Assembly: GCA_040307385.1 (NCBI GenBank)
Contig: JAWRJQ010000006.1
Location: 1-20,102, forward strand
Length of the DNA: 20,102 nucleotides
Source: RUG721 sp040307385
Lineage (GTDB): Bacteria; Actinomycetota; Coriobacteriia; Coriobacteriales; Atopobiaceae
Reading direction: 5' to 3'
The notes below the pieces were generated by a model that was not told the DNA's origin, did no database searches, and was given only the letters and a program-made list of their open reading frames with translations. Each line of letters opens with the position of its first letter. Within the stretch, counting starts at the first letter, position 1. Shown here piece after piece: positions 1 through 6,733 of this stretch. A program made the translations under genes and the position numbers.

Positions 1-633
1 CTCGTCGCCATCTTGGAGCATGCCGGCTATGTGGTCGATGCCGCCCCGGATGGCGAAGAGGCGCTCTACAACCTCGATATCAACGATTACGACATGGCGA
101 TTCTCGACATCATGATGCCCAAGGTCGACGGCCTCACGGTGCTGCGCCGCATGCGCGAGCAGGGCATCGGGATCCCCGTGCTCATGCTTTCGGCGAAGTC
201 GGAGATCCACGATCGCGTGACCGGCCTCGATGCGGGGGCCAACGATTACCTTACCAAACCCTTCGCGGCGCGGGAGCTGCTCGCGCGTATCCGCGTGCTC
301 ACGCGCACCTCGGCGGGCGTTGCCGCACGCGAGCTCGCCTTCGGCGATTTCACCCTCGACGAGGGGGCGTCCCAGCTCGTCTGCGACGAGCGCCGCGTGG
401 ACCTCACCGCGCGGGAGTTCCAGATGATGGAGATGCTCGTTACCGCCAAGGGCTCCAAGATCTCCGCCGATGCGTTCATGCGCAAGGTCTGGGGGTCGCT
501 CGCCGATGTCGAGACGAGCGTGGTGTGGGTGAACCTTTCCAACCTGCGCAAGAAGCTCGCCGCTGCGGGATCTGACGTGCGCATCCAGGCGCTGCGCGGC
601 GTGGGCTACTACCTCGAGGAGGGCGACGGATGA
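1..633 (+). CDS. OmpR-family response regulator (5' partial)
   Basis: DNA-binding response regulator of a two-component system, partnered with the kinase that follows. The reading frame is open to the first base of the window, so the true start lies upstream. About 15-20 N-terminal residues, including the first acidic pocket, are missing; the TTG at 13 is not the start. The visible receiver domain carries the phospho-acceptor Asp in AILDIMMP, a Ser in LMLSAKS and the conserved Lys in LTKPF. It is followed by a winged-helix domain (LTAREFQMMEML, then VWVNLSNLRKKL and a final GVGYYLEE), the OmpR/PhoB layout. The stop overlaps the kinase start (ATGA), so the two are translationally coupled. OmpR-family regulators usually bind direct repeats spaced 11 bp. 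Such a site lies downstream at 2141-2158 and is a plausible but unproven target. The signal is unknown. Confidence 0.95.
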   Translation, partial: LVAILEHAGYVVDAAPDGEEALYNLDINDYDMAILDIMMPKVDGLTVLRRMREQGIGIPVLMLSAKSEIHDRVTGLDAGANDYLTKPFAARELLARIRVLTRTSAGVAARELAFGDFTLDEGASQLVCDERRVDLTAREFQMMEMLVTAKGSKISADAFMRKVWGSLADVETSVVWVNLSNLRKKLAAAGSDVRIQALRGVGYYLEEGDG

Positions 634-1919
634 TCAAGCAGCTCCGTCGCAGATTCATCGCCATCGCGCTCGCAAGCGTCGCGCTCGTCCTGCTCGTGAT
701 CGTGGGCGGCATCAATATCGCGAACTACGTCTCGCTCACGGTGCGCGAGGATGCCCGCGCCGATCTCGTGGCCGCATCCAACGGTCAGCTCTCCAAGTCG
801 AATTGGGATGCGCTCAACGATCCCGGTGCAGGTAAGGGCCGCGGCGGGCCGGCGGATCGTCGCGACTTCGATGCGGGCACGCTGCGCGGGGACCTGGGCA
901 AGGAGACGCCCTTCGACACGCGCTATTTCATCGTGTGGATCGATGAAGGCGCGAGCCCCGATGGCTCGGCCGCCGTTACGACCGACCTGTCGCACATCGC
1001 CTCGATCGAGGAGGATGAGGCCGTCAAGCTCGGTGTGCGTGCGTGGAAGACGGGCCGTGAACGCGGCACCATCGCCGGTTATCGGTTCCTGCGCTGTGAG
1101 ATCGAGGATAAGGAAGCCGTCGTCTTCGTCGACATGTCACGCGACCTGTCGGCGTTCACCTCATCCGCCCTCATCAGCCTGATTGCCAGTCTCGTGGGCC
1201 TTGCGGCCGTCGCCGCCATCCTCGTGCCGGTCTCCGCCCATGCGGTGCGGCCGTTCGAGGAGAATCAGGAGCGCCAGCGCCGGTTCGTGACCGACGCGAG
1301 CCACGAGCTCAAGACCCCGCTCGCCATCATCTCGTCGAGCGCCGATGTGATCGAGATCGAGAGCGGCGGGAGCGAGTGGGTGGACAGCATCCGCCATCAG
1401 GTGGAGCGCCTCTCCGACCTTGCCTCCAAGCTGGTATCGCTTGCACGTGCCGAGGAGGGCGCGGCAACCATGCAGGTGGCGGACTACAACCTTACCGCGC
1501 TCGTCGAAGAGGCGGCGCGCGAGTTCGATCCGGTGGCGGTGGCGAGCGGCAAAACGCTGTCCGTGCGCGTGGCGCCCGCTTCGACGGCGCGCGGCGACAA
1601 GGCCCTCGTGCGTCAGGCCCTCTCGACGCTGCTCGACAACGCCCTCAAGCATTCGAACGAAGGGGGAGAGGTGCGCCTCTCTGCGGAAATGCGCCGCAAC
1701 CGCGCTCACATCTGCGTGTGGAACACCGTCGACGGCATCGAGCTCGGCGACCATGCCGAGTTCTTCGAGCGCTTCTACCGCGCCGACGAGGCCCGCTCGT
1801 CATCGGGGGGCTACGGTATCGGCCTCGCCGTGGTCGCTGCCATCGCGGATGCGCACGGCGGAAGCGTGTCGGCACGCTCCGACGACGGCGCATCCATCCG
1901 GATCGATCTCGAAATCTAG
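630..1919 (+). CDS. Sensor histidine kinase (membrane-bound)
   Basis: A 429-residue sensor kinase that should phosphorylate the preceding regulator. One membrane segment lies near residues 9-32 and a second near 175-200, enclosing an extracytoplasmic domain of about 140 residues with no recognisable fold. The second membrane segment runs almost directly into the HisKA helix; I see no clear HAMP domain. The phospho-acceptor is His225 in ASHELKTPLA. The ATPase domain has an N box (LLDNALKHSN). Its G1 box is degenerate (NTVDGIELGD instead of DxGxG), as in many Gram-positive kinases. The G2 box is GGYGIGLAVV. The ATG overlaps the stop of the regulator by four bases. After the stop only a weak hairpin (CCGCA/TGCGG, 1945-1960) is seen, without a U-tract. 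Confidence 0.95.
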   Translation: MIKQLRRRFIAIALASVALVLLVIVGGINIANYVSLTVREDARADLVAASNGQLSKSNWDALNDPGAGKGRGGPADRRDFDAGTLRGDLGKETPFDTRYFIVWIDEGASPDGSAAVTTDLSHIASIEEDEAVKLGVRAWKTGRERGTIAGYRFLRCEIEDKEAVVFVDMSRDLSAFTSSALISLIASLVGLAAVAAILVPVSAHAVRPFEENQERQRRFVTDASHELKTPLAIISSSADVIEIESGGSEWVDSIRHQVERLSDLASKLVSLARAEEGAATMQVADYNLTALVEEAAREFDPVAVASGKTLSVRVAPASTARGDKALVRQALSTLLDNALKHSNEGGEVRLSAEMRRNRAHICVWNTVDGIELGDHAEFFERFYRADEARSSSGGYGIGLAVVAAIADAHGGSVSARSDDGASIRIDLEI

Positions 1920-2140
1920 CCCGTCCTTATCGCGCCCAACCTGACCGCATGTTCGTGCGGGACGCGCTGTTTCAGCTGCGCCGGTTCCGTCTGAGTCTAT
2001 GATTCGGGACATGTCTGCGCGTTTTTCGGTCTCGAACGATAGACCCAGATGAGCACGCACGGCTCCTCGACGCCCGAAAGCGTTCGACACGCCCGAGAAC
2101 GCTGCCATTCCCGCACGCCTCCTCGTGCGCCCCGAGGGCA
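1920..2140. other. Intergenic stretch between kinase and VTC operon
   Basis: About 280 bp separate the kinase stop from the VTC start. Apart from the promoter and operator near its end, I see only a weak hairpin at 1945-1960 and a GGTCT/AGACC hairpin near 2028-2046 lacking a downstream T-run on the plus strand. No ORF with a credible start and ribosome binding site is visible. Confidence 0.5.
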
Positions 2141-2158
2141 TTAAGGTAGTTTTAAGGT
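2141..2158 (+). promoter_or_regulatory. Tandem TTAAGGT operator (11-bp spacing)
   Basis: TTAAGGT occurs at 2141-2147 and again, identically, at 2152-2158, an exact 11-bp offset (one helical turn). AT-rich identical heptamers like this stand out in GC-rich DNA. The layout matches binding sites of OmpR/PhoB-family regulators, and the half-site resembles the enterobacterial PmrA box (YTTAAG-type). It covers the place where a -35 element would sit relative to the -10 at 2167, as expected for class II activation. Binding by the regulator at 1-633 is inferred. Confidence 0.65.
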
Positions 2159-2166
2159 CGCCTCCG

Positions 2167-2172
2167 TATAGT
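2167..2172 (+). promoter_or_regulatory. -10 element (TATAGT) of the VTC operon promoter
   Basis: TATAGT matches the TATAAT consensus at five of six positions and lies 28 bases before the Shine-Dalgarno-supported start at 2200. No good -35 hexamer is found 17 bp upstream. That position is covered by the TTAAGGT repeats, which suggests an activator-dependent promoter. Confidence 0.5.
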
Positions 2173-2199
2173 GTCGATGACACTCAAGGAGGTGCGGCA

Positions 2200-3015
2200 A
2201 TGGCACATCAATTCAAGTTCAAGCGTTATGAGATCAAGTATCTCGTTTCCAACGAGCAGCGCGCACGTATCGAGCGCGCCATGGCTCCCCGCATGATCGC
2301 CGACGAGCATGGCGAGTCGACCATTTGCAACGTCTACTACGACACCCCCTCCCACCTGCTCATCCGCCGCTCGTGTGAAGGTCCCATCTACAAGGAGAAG
2401 GTGCGCGTACGCTCATACGGGCGCTACGATGCGGGCAAGGAGGTGTTCGTCGAGCTCAAGAAGAAGTACGACGGCATCGTGTACAAGCGCCGCGTCGCTC
2501 AGGATCTGGAGCGCGCCAACCGTATGCTCGCCGGTTTGGAGCAGCCTGCCGATCAGGTCGAGCGCGAGATAGCCTACACGGTCGAGCGCTACGGCGGCCT
2601 TCAGCCGTCCTGCTACATCGCCTACGACCGCTGCGCCTTCTTCGCAAAGGACGACCGGGAATTCCGCATCACCTTCGATCGCAACATACGATGGCGCACC
2701 GACCGCCTCAGCCTTGCCGAGGATACCGACGGCGAGCCGCTTCTCGACGAGGGCTTCTCGCTCATGGAGGTGAAGAGCGGCGGAGCCATGCCGCTCTGGC
2801 TTGTGAACGAGCTGACCGCGATGCGGCTCTACAAGGCGTCCTTCTCAAAATACGGCACCGCATGGGTGCGCTCGGGCGCCGTCGTGGATCCCGAGGTCCA
2901 GCTTCAGCCGGTTCCTATCGTGCAGCCTGTCCTCGCGTCCACCGTCGTTTCCTCCCAGCCTCGCGTCCCGCGTCGCGTCCCGCAGCGTCCCGTCGCCCCT
3001 GTTCAAACCGTCTAG
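2200..3015 (+). CDS. VTC-domain protein (polyphosphate polymerase-like, triphosphate tunnel fold)
   Basis: A 271-residue protein with a VTC domain, the triphosphate-tunnel fold that in yeast Vtc4 polymerises ATP gamma-phosphate into polyphosphate. Tunnel residues expected for the family are visible: the opening strand RYEIKYLV, YDTPSHLLIRR, the basic run KEKVRVRSYGR, VELKKKYDGIVYKRR, the acidic LMEVKSG and the closing KASFSKYGTAW. The start is the ATG at 2200, preceded by AAGGAGG at 2186-2192; an in-frame ATG at 2125 lies upstream of the promoter and lacks support. The protein has no signal peptide or membrane segment, so it should be cytosolic. The last 45 or so residues are a Pro/Val/Gln/Arg-rich tail. 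The next gene encodes a DUF4956 membrane protein, a recurrent partner. Polymerase activity is inferred from the fold. Confidence 0.88.
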   Translation: MAHQFKFKRYEIKYLVSNEQRARIERAMAPRMIADEHGESTICNVYYDTPSHLLIRRSCEGPIYKEKVRVRSYGRYDAGKEVFVELKKKYDGIVYKRRVAQDLERANRMLAGLEQPADQVEREIAYTVERYGGLQPSCYIAYDRCAFFAKDDREFRITFDRNIRWRTDRLSLAEDTDGEPLLDEGFSLMEVKSGGAMPLWLVNELTAMRLYKASFSKYGTAWVRSGAVVDPEVQLQPVPIVQPVLASTVVSSQPRVPRRVPQRPVAPVQTV

Positions 3016-3031
3016 TTAGGAAGTGATCTCC

Positions 3032-3715
3032 ATGCTCGAATCCCTGTTCGCAACGACCTCCACCACCTCATCGCTCAGCCTTGCATCCATGCTCATCGTC
3101 ATCGCATCGGCCTTGGCGCTCGGATTGGCGCTCGCGTGGGTCTACACGCTCCACAGCCGCGCAACTCGCTCGTTCGTGCTCGGCATCGCCGTCCTTCCCG
3201 CCATCGTCGCCGTCGTCATCATGATGGTCAACGGAAACGTGGGTGCAGGCGTCGCCGTTGCCGGCGCGTTCTCGCTCGTACGCTTCCGCAGCGCACCCGG
3301 CTCTGCGCGCGACATCAGCTTCATCTTCCTTGCGATGGCGGTCGGCCTCGTGTGCGGCATGGGATACGTGCTCTATGCGGCCATCATCACCGTGGCCCTG
3401 GGCGGCGTATTCGCCATCTACCAGCTCTCCAGCTTCGGCGCTGCCAACACCCATCACGACCGGACGCTCAGGGTGACCATTCCCGAGGATCTGGATTACG
3501 TCGACCTGTTCACCGATATTTTCGCCACCTATACCACTTACCATGAGCTCGCTTCGGTGAAAACCGCTAACTTGGGCAGCCTCTTCAGGCTCACCTACAA
3601 CATCGGCATGTCCGATACGGCGGCCGAGAAGGCCATGATCGACGAGATCCGCTGCCGCAACGGCAATCTCGAGGTGGCGCTCACGCTTCCGGAGACGGGC
3701 AAGCAAGCGCTCTAG
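3032..3715 (+). CDS. DUF4956 membrane protein
   Basis: A 227-residue protein of the DUF4956 family. The N-terminal half has about four hydrophobic segments (starting SLASMLIVIASALALGLALA, then FVLGIAVLPAIVAVVIMM, a glycine-rich re-entrant-like stretch and two more helices up to about residue 135). The central FSLVRFRSAPGSARD motif resembles the conserved loop of MgtC/SapB-type membrane proteins. The C-terminal 85 residues look cytosolic and alpha/beta. The ATG at 3032 is chosen because TAGGAAG lies eight bases before it; the GTG at 3023 is inside that site. Sixteen bases separate it from the VTC gene, so they form one operon. Its biochemical role is unknown. By analogy with Vtc1 it might be the membrane anchor or channel for the VTC-domain partner. 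Confidence 0.87.
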   Translation: MLESLFATTSTTSSLSLASMLIVIASALALGLALAWVYTLHSRATRSFVLGIAVLPAIVAVVIMMVNGNVGAGVAVAGAFSLVRFRSAPGSARDISFIFLAMAVGLVCGMGYVLYAAIITVALGGVFAIYQLSSFGAANTHHDRTLRVTIPEDLDYVDLFTDIFATYTTYHELASVKTANLGSLFRLTYNIGMSDTAAEKAMIDEIRCRNGNLEVALTLPETGKQAL

Positions 3716-3748
3716 GCAGTGCGGGTCGAGCTGCCGAAGCGGCTGCTC

Positions 3749-3784
3749 ACGCGGGCAGGGCATGCGCTCTCCGCCCGCGTTTTT
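3749..3784 (+). terminator. Intrinsic terminator of the VTC/DUF4956 operon
   Basis: ACGCGGGC (3749-3756) pairs with GCCCGCGT (3773-3780), followed by a T-run (3780-3784). It is a GC-rich stem with a U-tract, 33 bases after the DUF4956 stop. Confidence 0.8.
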
Positions 3785-3815
3785 CGTGCAGATGCATGGG
3801 AGGGCATGCAGCGGG

Positions 3816-3821
3816 TATACT
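3816..3821 (+). promoter_or_regulatory. Candidate -10 (TATACT) of the CPBP protease gene
   Basis: TATACT matches TATAAT at five of six positions and lies about 35 bases upstream of the start codons at 3854-3857, just after the preceding terminator. No strong -35 is seen 17 bp upstream, so the call is tentative. Confidence 0.45.
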
Positions 3822-3853
3822 GAACACTGTCTGTCAGGGTTCTAGAAAGAGTG

Positions 3854-5140
3854 ATGATGTACAATCAGCAGTTCCAGTCCCAGGCTCCCCAGAATGCCCC
3901 GTATGCATATACGCAGGCGTCTGCGCCATCGTCCGTCTATCAGCAGCCTCCCGTGCAATCGTATGCCATTCCGCAGCCTCCCGAGGTCGCTTCTCAGCCC
4001 AAGAAGGGCTGGGGCGCGCTCGCCATCGCGCTCGCATGCCTGCCGGTGATCGTCCTCGGAGAGGTTTTCGGTCTTCTTGTGAGCAGGGCCACTCCGCTCG
4101 ACGACACGCTCGGCGCGGAGCTCGGAGGGGCTTTGTTCGCTATGGTTCTCTGCGGCATCCTGGGCGGCTCCAAGATGTTCAACATCACCCGGGATTCGTG
4201 GATGTTCGCCTGGCGCGCCATGTGGTGGTCCATTGCCGTTTCCGCAGGCATAGCCATTCTCAACCTCTATTCCACCGTCGCTTTGGGCGAGATGATCCTC
4301 GTGTTCGATTGGCCGTGGCAGGCGTTCCTGTCGGTCGCGCTCTGTCTGGGCATAGGCTTTCTCGAGGAGTTCATGGTGCGCGGCCTCATCTTGAACGGTT
4401 TGCTCGCGCGCATGGGCGCCAGCCGAAAGGGCATCCTGTGGGCGTGCATCATCAGCTCGGTGGTCTTCGGCTTGATGCACGTGAACCTCTCATCCTTGGC
4501 CACCGCGACACCGCTCGAGCTTCTCCAAGCGGTTCTCAAAGTGATCCAAACGGGCACGTATGGTTTCGCGCTCGCTGCAGTTGTGTGCAAGACGGGCGAG
4601 CTCGTCTCGGCGGCGCTGCTCCATGCCCTTGATGACTGGCTGCTCTACATCCTCACCTTCATCATGGGCGGCTCGATCACAACCGAGTACGTATCGTCCG
4701 GAACCGAGGAGGGCTGGGCCACGGTGACCGTCTATGTGGTCTGCATCGTGCTCTACATCCCGCTGGTCGTCCGTGCGGTCCATACCTTGAATGAGATCGA
4801 TGTCCCCAACCGAGGCGCGTTCTTCAAGTTGGGCGCTTCGGATCTGCGGACGGCGCCCGCTCCCGCCGGTTACGCCGCGCCTGTGCCTGCTCCCTCCGCC
4901 TACACCTATACTGCGCCCGATGGCCGCACCTACGTCTACGCTGCGCCCGCACCCGCCGCGCAGCCGCAGCCGTACGCGCAGCCGCAGCCGTACGTGCACA
5001 TGCAACCTGCGACGCCCGCGGCTCCGTCCTCTCCGGCGAATCCCATTCCTACGCAGATTCCCGAGGGATCTCTGTATCGGACGGGTCGAAGCGACGCTCC
5101 AGGCGCGCAGACACCGCAGGACCCCCAAACGTTCCGATGA
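3854..5140 (+). CDS. CPBP family intramembrane glutamic endopeptidase with Pro/Gln/Tyr-rich tails
   Basis: A polytopic membrane protein of the CPBP (CAAX protease and bacteriocin-processing, Abi) family; in other systems these proteases cleave or modify membrane peptides. The core motifs are EEFMVR (Glu171, Glu172, Arg176), FGLMH (Phe205-His209) and LLHALDD (His257). The last has Asp where Asn is common. About eight hydrophobic segments lie between residues 55 and 300. The N-terminal 45 residues and the C-terminal 120 or so are low-complexity, with repeats such as AQPQPY, and are probably disordered. At roughly 428 residues it is longer than a minimal CPBP protein because of these tails. Start choice among GTG 3851, ATG 3854 and ATG 3857 is uncertain; AAAGAG at 3846-3851 fits 3857 slightly better. 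The 3' end overlaps the convergent PAP2 gene by 92 bases. The substrate is unknown. Confidence 0.85.
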   Translation: MMYNQQFQSQAPQNAPYAYTQASAPSSVYQQPPVQSYAIPQPPEVASQPKKGWGALAIALACLPVIVLGEVFGLLVSRATPLDDTLGAELGGALFAMVLCGILGGSKMFNITRDSWMFAWRAMWWSIAVSAGIAILNLYSTVALGEMILVFDWPWQAFLSVALCLGIGFLEEFMVRGLILNGLLARMGASRKGILWACIISSVVFGLMHVNLSSLATATPLELLQAVLKVIQTGTYGFALAAVVCKTGELVSAALLHALDDWLLYILTFIMGGSITTEYVSSGTEEGWATVTVYVVCIVLYIPLVVRAVHTLNEIDVPNRGAFFKLGASDLRTAPAPAGYAAPVPAPSAYTYTAPDGRTYVYAAPAPAAQPQPYAQPQPYVHMQPATPAAPSSPANPIPTQIPEGSLYRTGRSDAPGAQTPQDPQTFR

Positions 5141-6023
5141 AGGCGGGGAAGAGCCCCCTGGCGACGGCGTAGACAAGGCCCTTACCCAGCGCGAGCTTGA
5201 TGAGCTGGCCGAGCCCGACGAACGCCCCCATCATGAGCGCGCACACCAGCAGGCGGATGAGTTTCCGCTTGACGCTGCAGTCGGTTGAAAAACGCACGTA
5301 GCGATGCTCCAGGAACCATCCTGCCACCACACCGAACAGGATGCCGGCATGGCTGTAGGCGTCCACGATCATCTCGGCGGGATCAACGAGGAGCTCGCCA
5401 TCGACATAGTTCAGAGGGTAGGTTTTGAACTGGGTGAAGAGCAGGATGGCGGCGATGAAGACGACGCCTGCGAGGAGCACGGTCGTGTCCTTGGTGGTGC
5501 TGCGCTGCACCCATGCGATGAGATAGCGCGACAGCCAGATAACCAGAACCGCTTCGACGATGCCCGCCACGACATCCTGAGGGGTGTGCACGCCGAGGAA
5601 GTTGCGCGAGAAGGCGACGAGCAGCGCCAGAGTGATGCACAGCACCGCAAGCCAGCGCTTCCTCTTGAACGAGAGTGCCGTCGAGCCGAACACCGAAGCG
5701 GCGGTTTGCGTGTGCCCGCTGGGAAACGAGTAGCCCGTGGCGTGTTCGAGCGCTTCGGGCGAAGGGATGATCCGCGCATCGCGCACCCAGGGGCGATATA
5801 CGCACGCGGTATCTTTGACCAGCTGATTCAGGTTGCCGGCGATGCCCAGATTGACCATCACGAACATGCCCGCGCGCTTGTCGATCACCCAATAGAGCAG
5901 GCAGGGCACCAGCGCGATGAAGGTTCCATCGCAGATATGCGATATGAGGTTCATGAGCGATTCGATGAAGGGACCCGCCGCCTCGCGGACGCCCTGCAGC
6001 CACAGCAGAAACTCGATGTCCAT
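5049..6023 (-). CDS. PAP2 superfamily membrane phosphatase
   Basis: A 324-residue integral membrane phosphatase of the PAP2 superfamily (type 2 phosphatidate phosphatases, undecaprenyl-pyrophosphate phosphatases and relatives). All three catalytic motifs are present: KDTACVYRP (Lys70, Arg77, Pro78), PSGH (101-104, proton-donor His) and SRNFLGVHTPQD (Ser139, Arg140, nucleophile His146, Asp150). Several membrane helices surround them, and more follow in the C-terminal half. The start at 6023 is supported by AAAGGA four bases upstream; the longer frame back to 6182 has no Shine-Dalgarno and an atypical N-terminus. A lipid or prenyl pyrophosphate substrate is likely but cannot be told from sequence. 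Its disordered-looking C-terminus is encoded antisense to the end of the CPBP gene. Confidence 0.9.
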   Translation of the reverse strand: MDIEFLLWLQGVREAAGPFIESLMNLISHICDGTFIALVPCLLYWVIDKRAGMFVMVNLGIAGNLNQLVKDTACVYRPWVRDARIIPSPEALEHATGYSFPSGHTQTAASVFGSTALSFKRKRWLAVLCITLALLVAFSRNFLGVHTPQDVVAGIVEAVLVIWLSRYLIAWVQRSTTKDTTVLLAGVVFIAAILLFTQFKTYPLNYVDGELLVDPAEMIVDAYSHAGILFGVVAGWFLEHRYVRFSTDCSVKRKLIRLLVCALMMGAFVGLGQLIKLALGKGLVYAVARGLFPAFIGTFGGPAVSARLERRFDPSDTEIPRESA

Positions 6024-6282
6024 GATGTCCTTTCCCAAACGTTCGACATGCTCCATTGTACGGCTGAGCGCGCGTCCATGGCGGCGGGATGCCGGCAGGG
6101 CGATCCCGCGCTTCTCGTCCGCAGCCGATCCAACTCCGCAGGAATGCGGACTTCCCTCAATCCAAGCCGTTGGAGCCTTCATTTGGCGCCATATCCGAAC
6201 GATGGCCGAAAAGAGCAGGAACGCGCCGGAGGAATGCGTACGCTTGGAATTGAGGTCGCACTGTCGGCGCTAGGAGGAAATC

Positions 6283-6654
6283 ATGGGTACGTTCTCTATC
6301 CGCACCACCGAGAAGGGCTGCCGCTTCGTGCTCAAGGCGGGCAACGGCGAGGTCATCGCCACATCGCAGATGTACGCTTCCCGGGACAGCTGCCTCAACG
6401 GTATCGAATCCGTGAAGAGCAATGCCCCTGAGGCCGCGCTCGAGGACCAGACGGTTGAGGGCTTTGAGCGGCAGCCTTGCCCCAAGTTCGAGATCTACCT
6501 CGACAAAGCGGGGGAGTTCCGCTTTCGCCTGCTTGCCAAGAACGGCCAGAATATCGTCGCATCCGAGGGATACAAGGCCAAGTCGAGCTGCCTCAACGGC
6601 GTCGAGTCCGTGCGCACGAATGCGCCGGATGCGCAGGTCGTCCAAGAGGGCTAG
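6283..6654 (+). CDS. DUF1508 (YegP-like, UPF0339) protein, two tandem repeats
   Basis: A 123-residue protein made of two copies of the DUF1508/UPF0339 domain. Copy 1 (about 1-52) contains FVLKAGNGEVIATSQMY and SCLNGIESVKSNAP. Copy 2 (about 66-118) contains FRLLAKNGQNIVASEGY and SCLNGVESVRTNAP. This is the same arrangement as E. coli YegP. The family is small and cytosolic, with no established biochemical role. The start is well supported by AGGAGG at 6272-6277. It is followed by its own terminator, so it is probably monocistronic. No clear promoter is seen in the roughly 260 bases shared with the divergent PAP2 gene. Confidence 0.9.
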   Translation: MGTFSIRTTEKGCRFVLKAGNGEVIATSQMYASRDSCLNGIESVKSNAPEAALEDQTVEGFERQPCPKFEIYLDKAGEFRFRLLAKNGQNIVASEGYKAKSSCLNGVESVRTNAPDAQVVQEG

Positions 6655-6686
6655 CCCTTCAGGGCGTACAGCTCGTTTCGGTTCGC

Positions 6687-6717
6687 GGGACCAGGCGTGG
6701 GCGCTTGGTCCCTTTCT
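6687..6717 (+). terminator. Intrinsic terminator after the DUF1508 gene
   Basis: An 11-bp stem GGGACCAGGCG (6687-6697) / CGCTTGGTCCC (6702-6712), with one wobble pair and a TGGG loop, is followed by TTTCT. It lies between the DUF1508 stop and the Shine-Dalgarno of the dehydrogenase. The short T-run could allow partial read-through. Confidence 0.65.
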
Positions 6718-6733
6718 GTCAAAGGAGCCGTCC

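Noticed and set aside
1945..1960. Terminator after the histidine kinase
   Set aside because: The stem is only 5 bp and no T-run follows.
6024..6182. N-terminal extension of the PAP2 protein
   Set aside because: The upstream frame has no Shine-Dalgarno and encodes a sequence unlike the start of a membrane protein. The ATG at 6023 has AAAGGA at good spacing.
5304..6431. 375-codon open frame on the plus strand
   Set aside because: It is antisense to the PAP2 gene, whose three catalytic motifs are intact, and runs into the DUF1508 gene in another frame.
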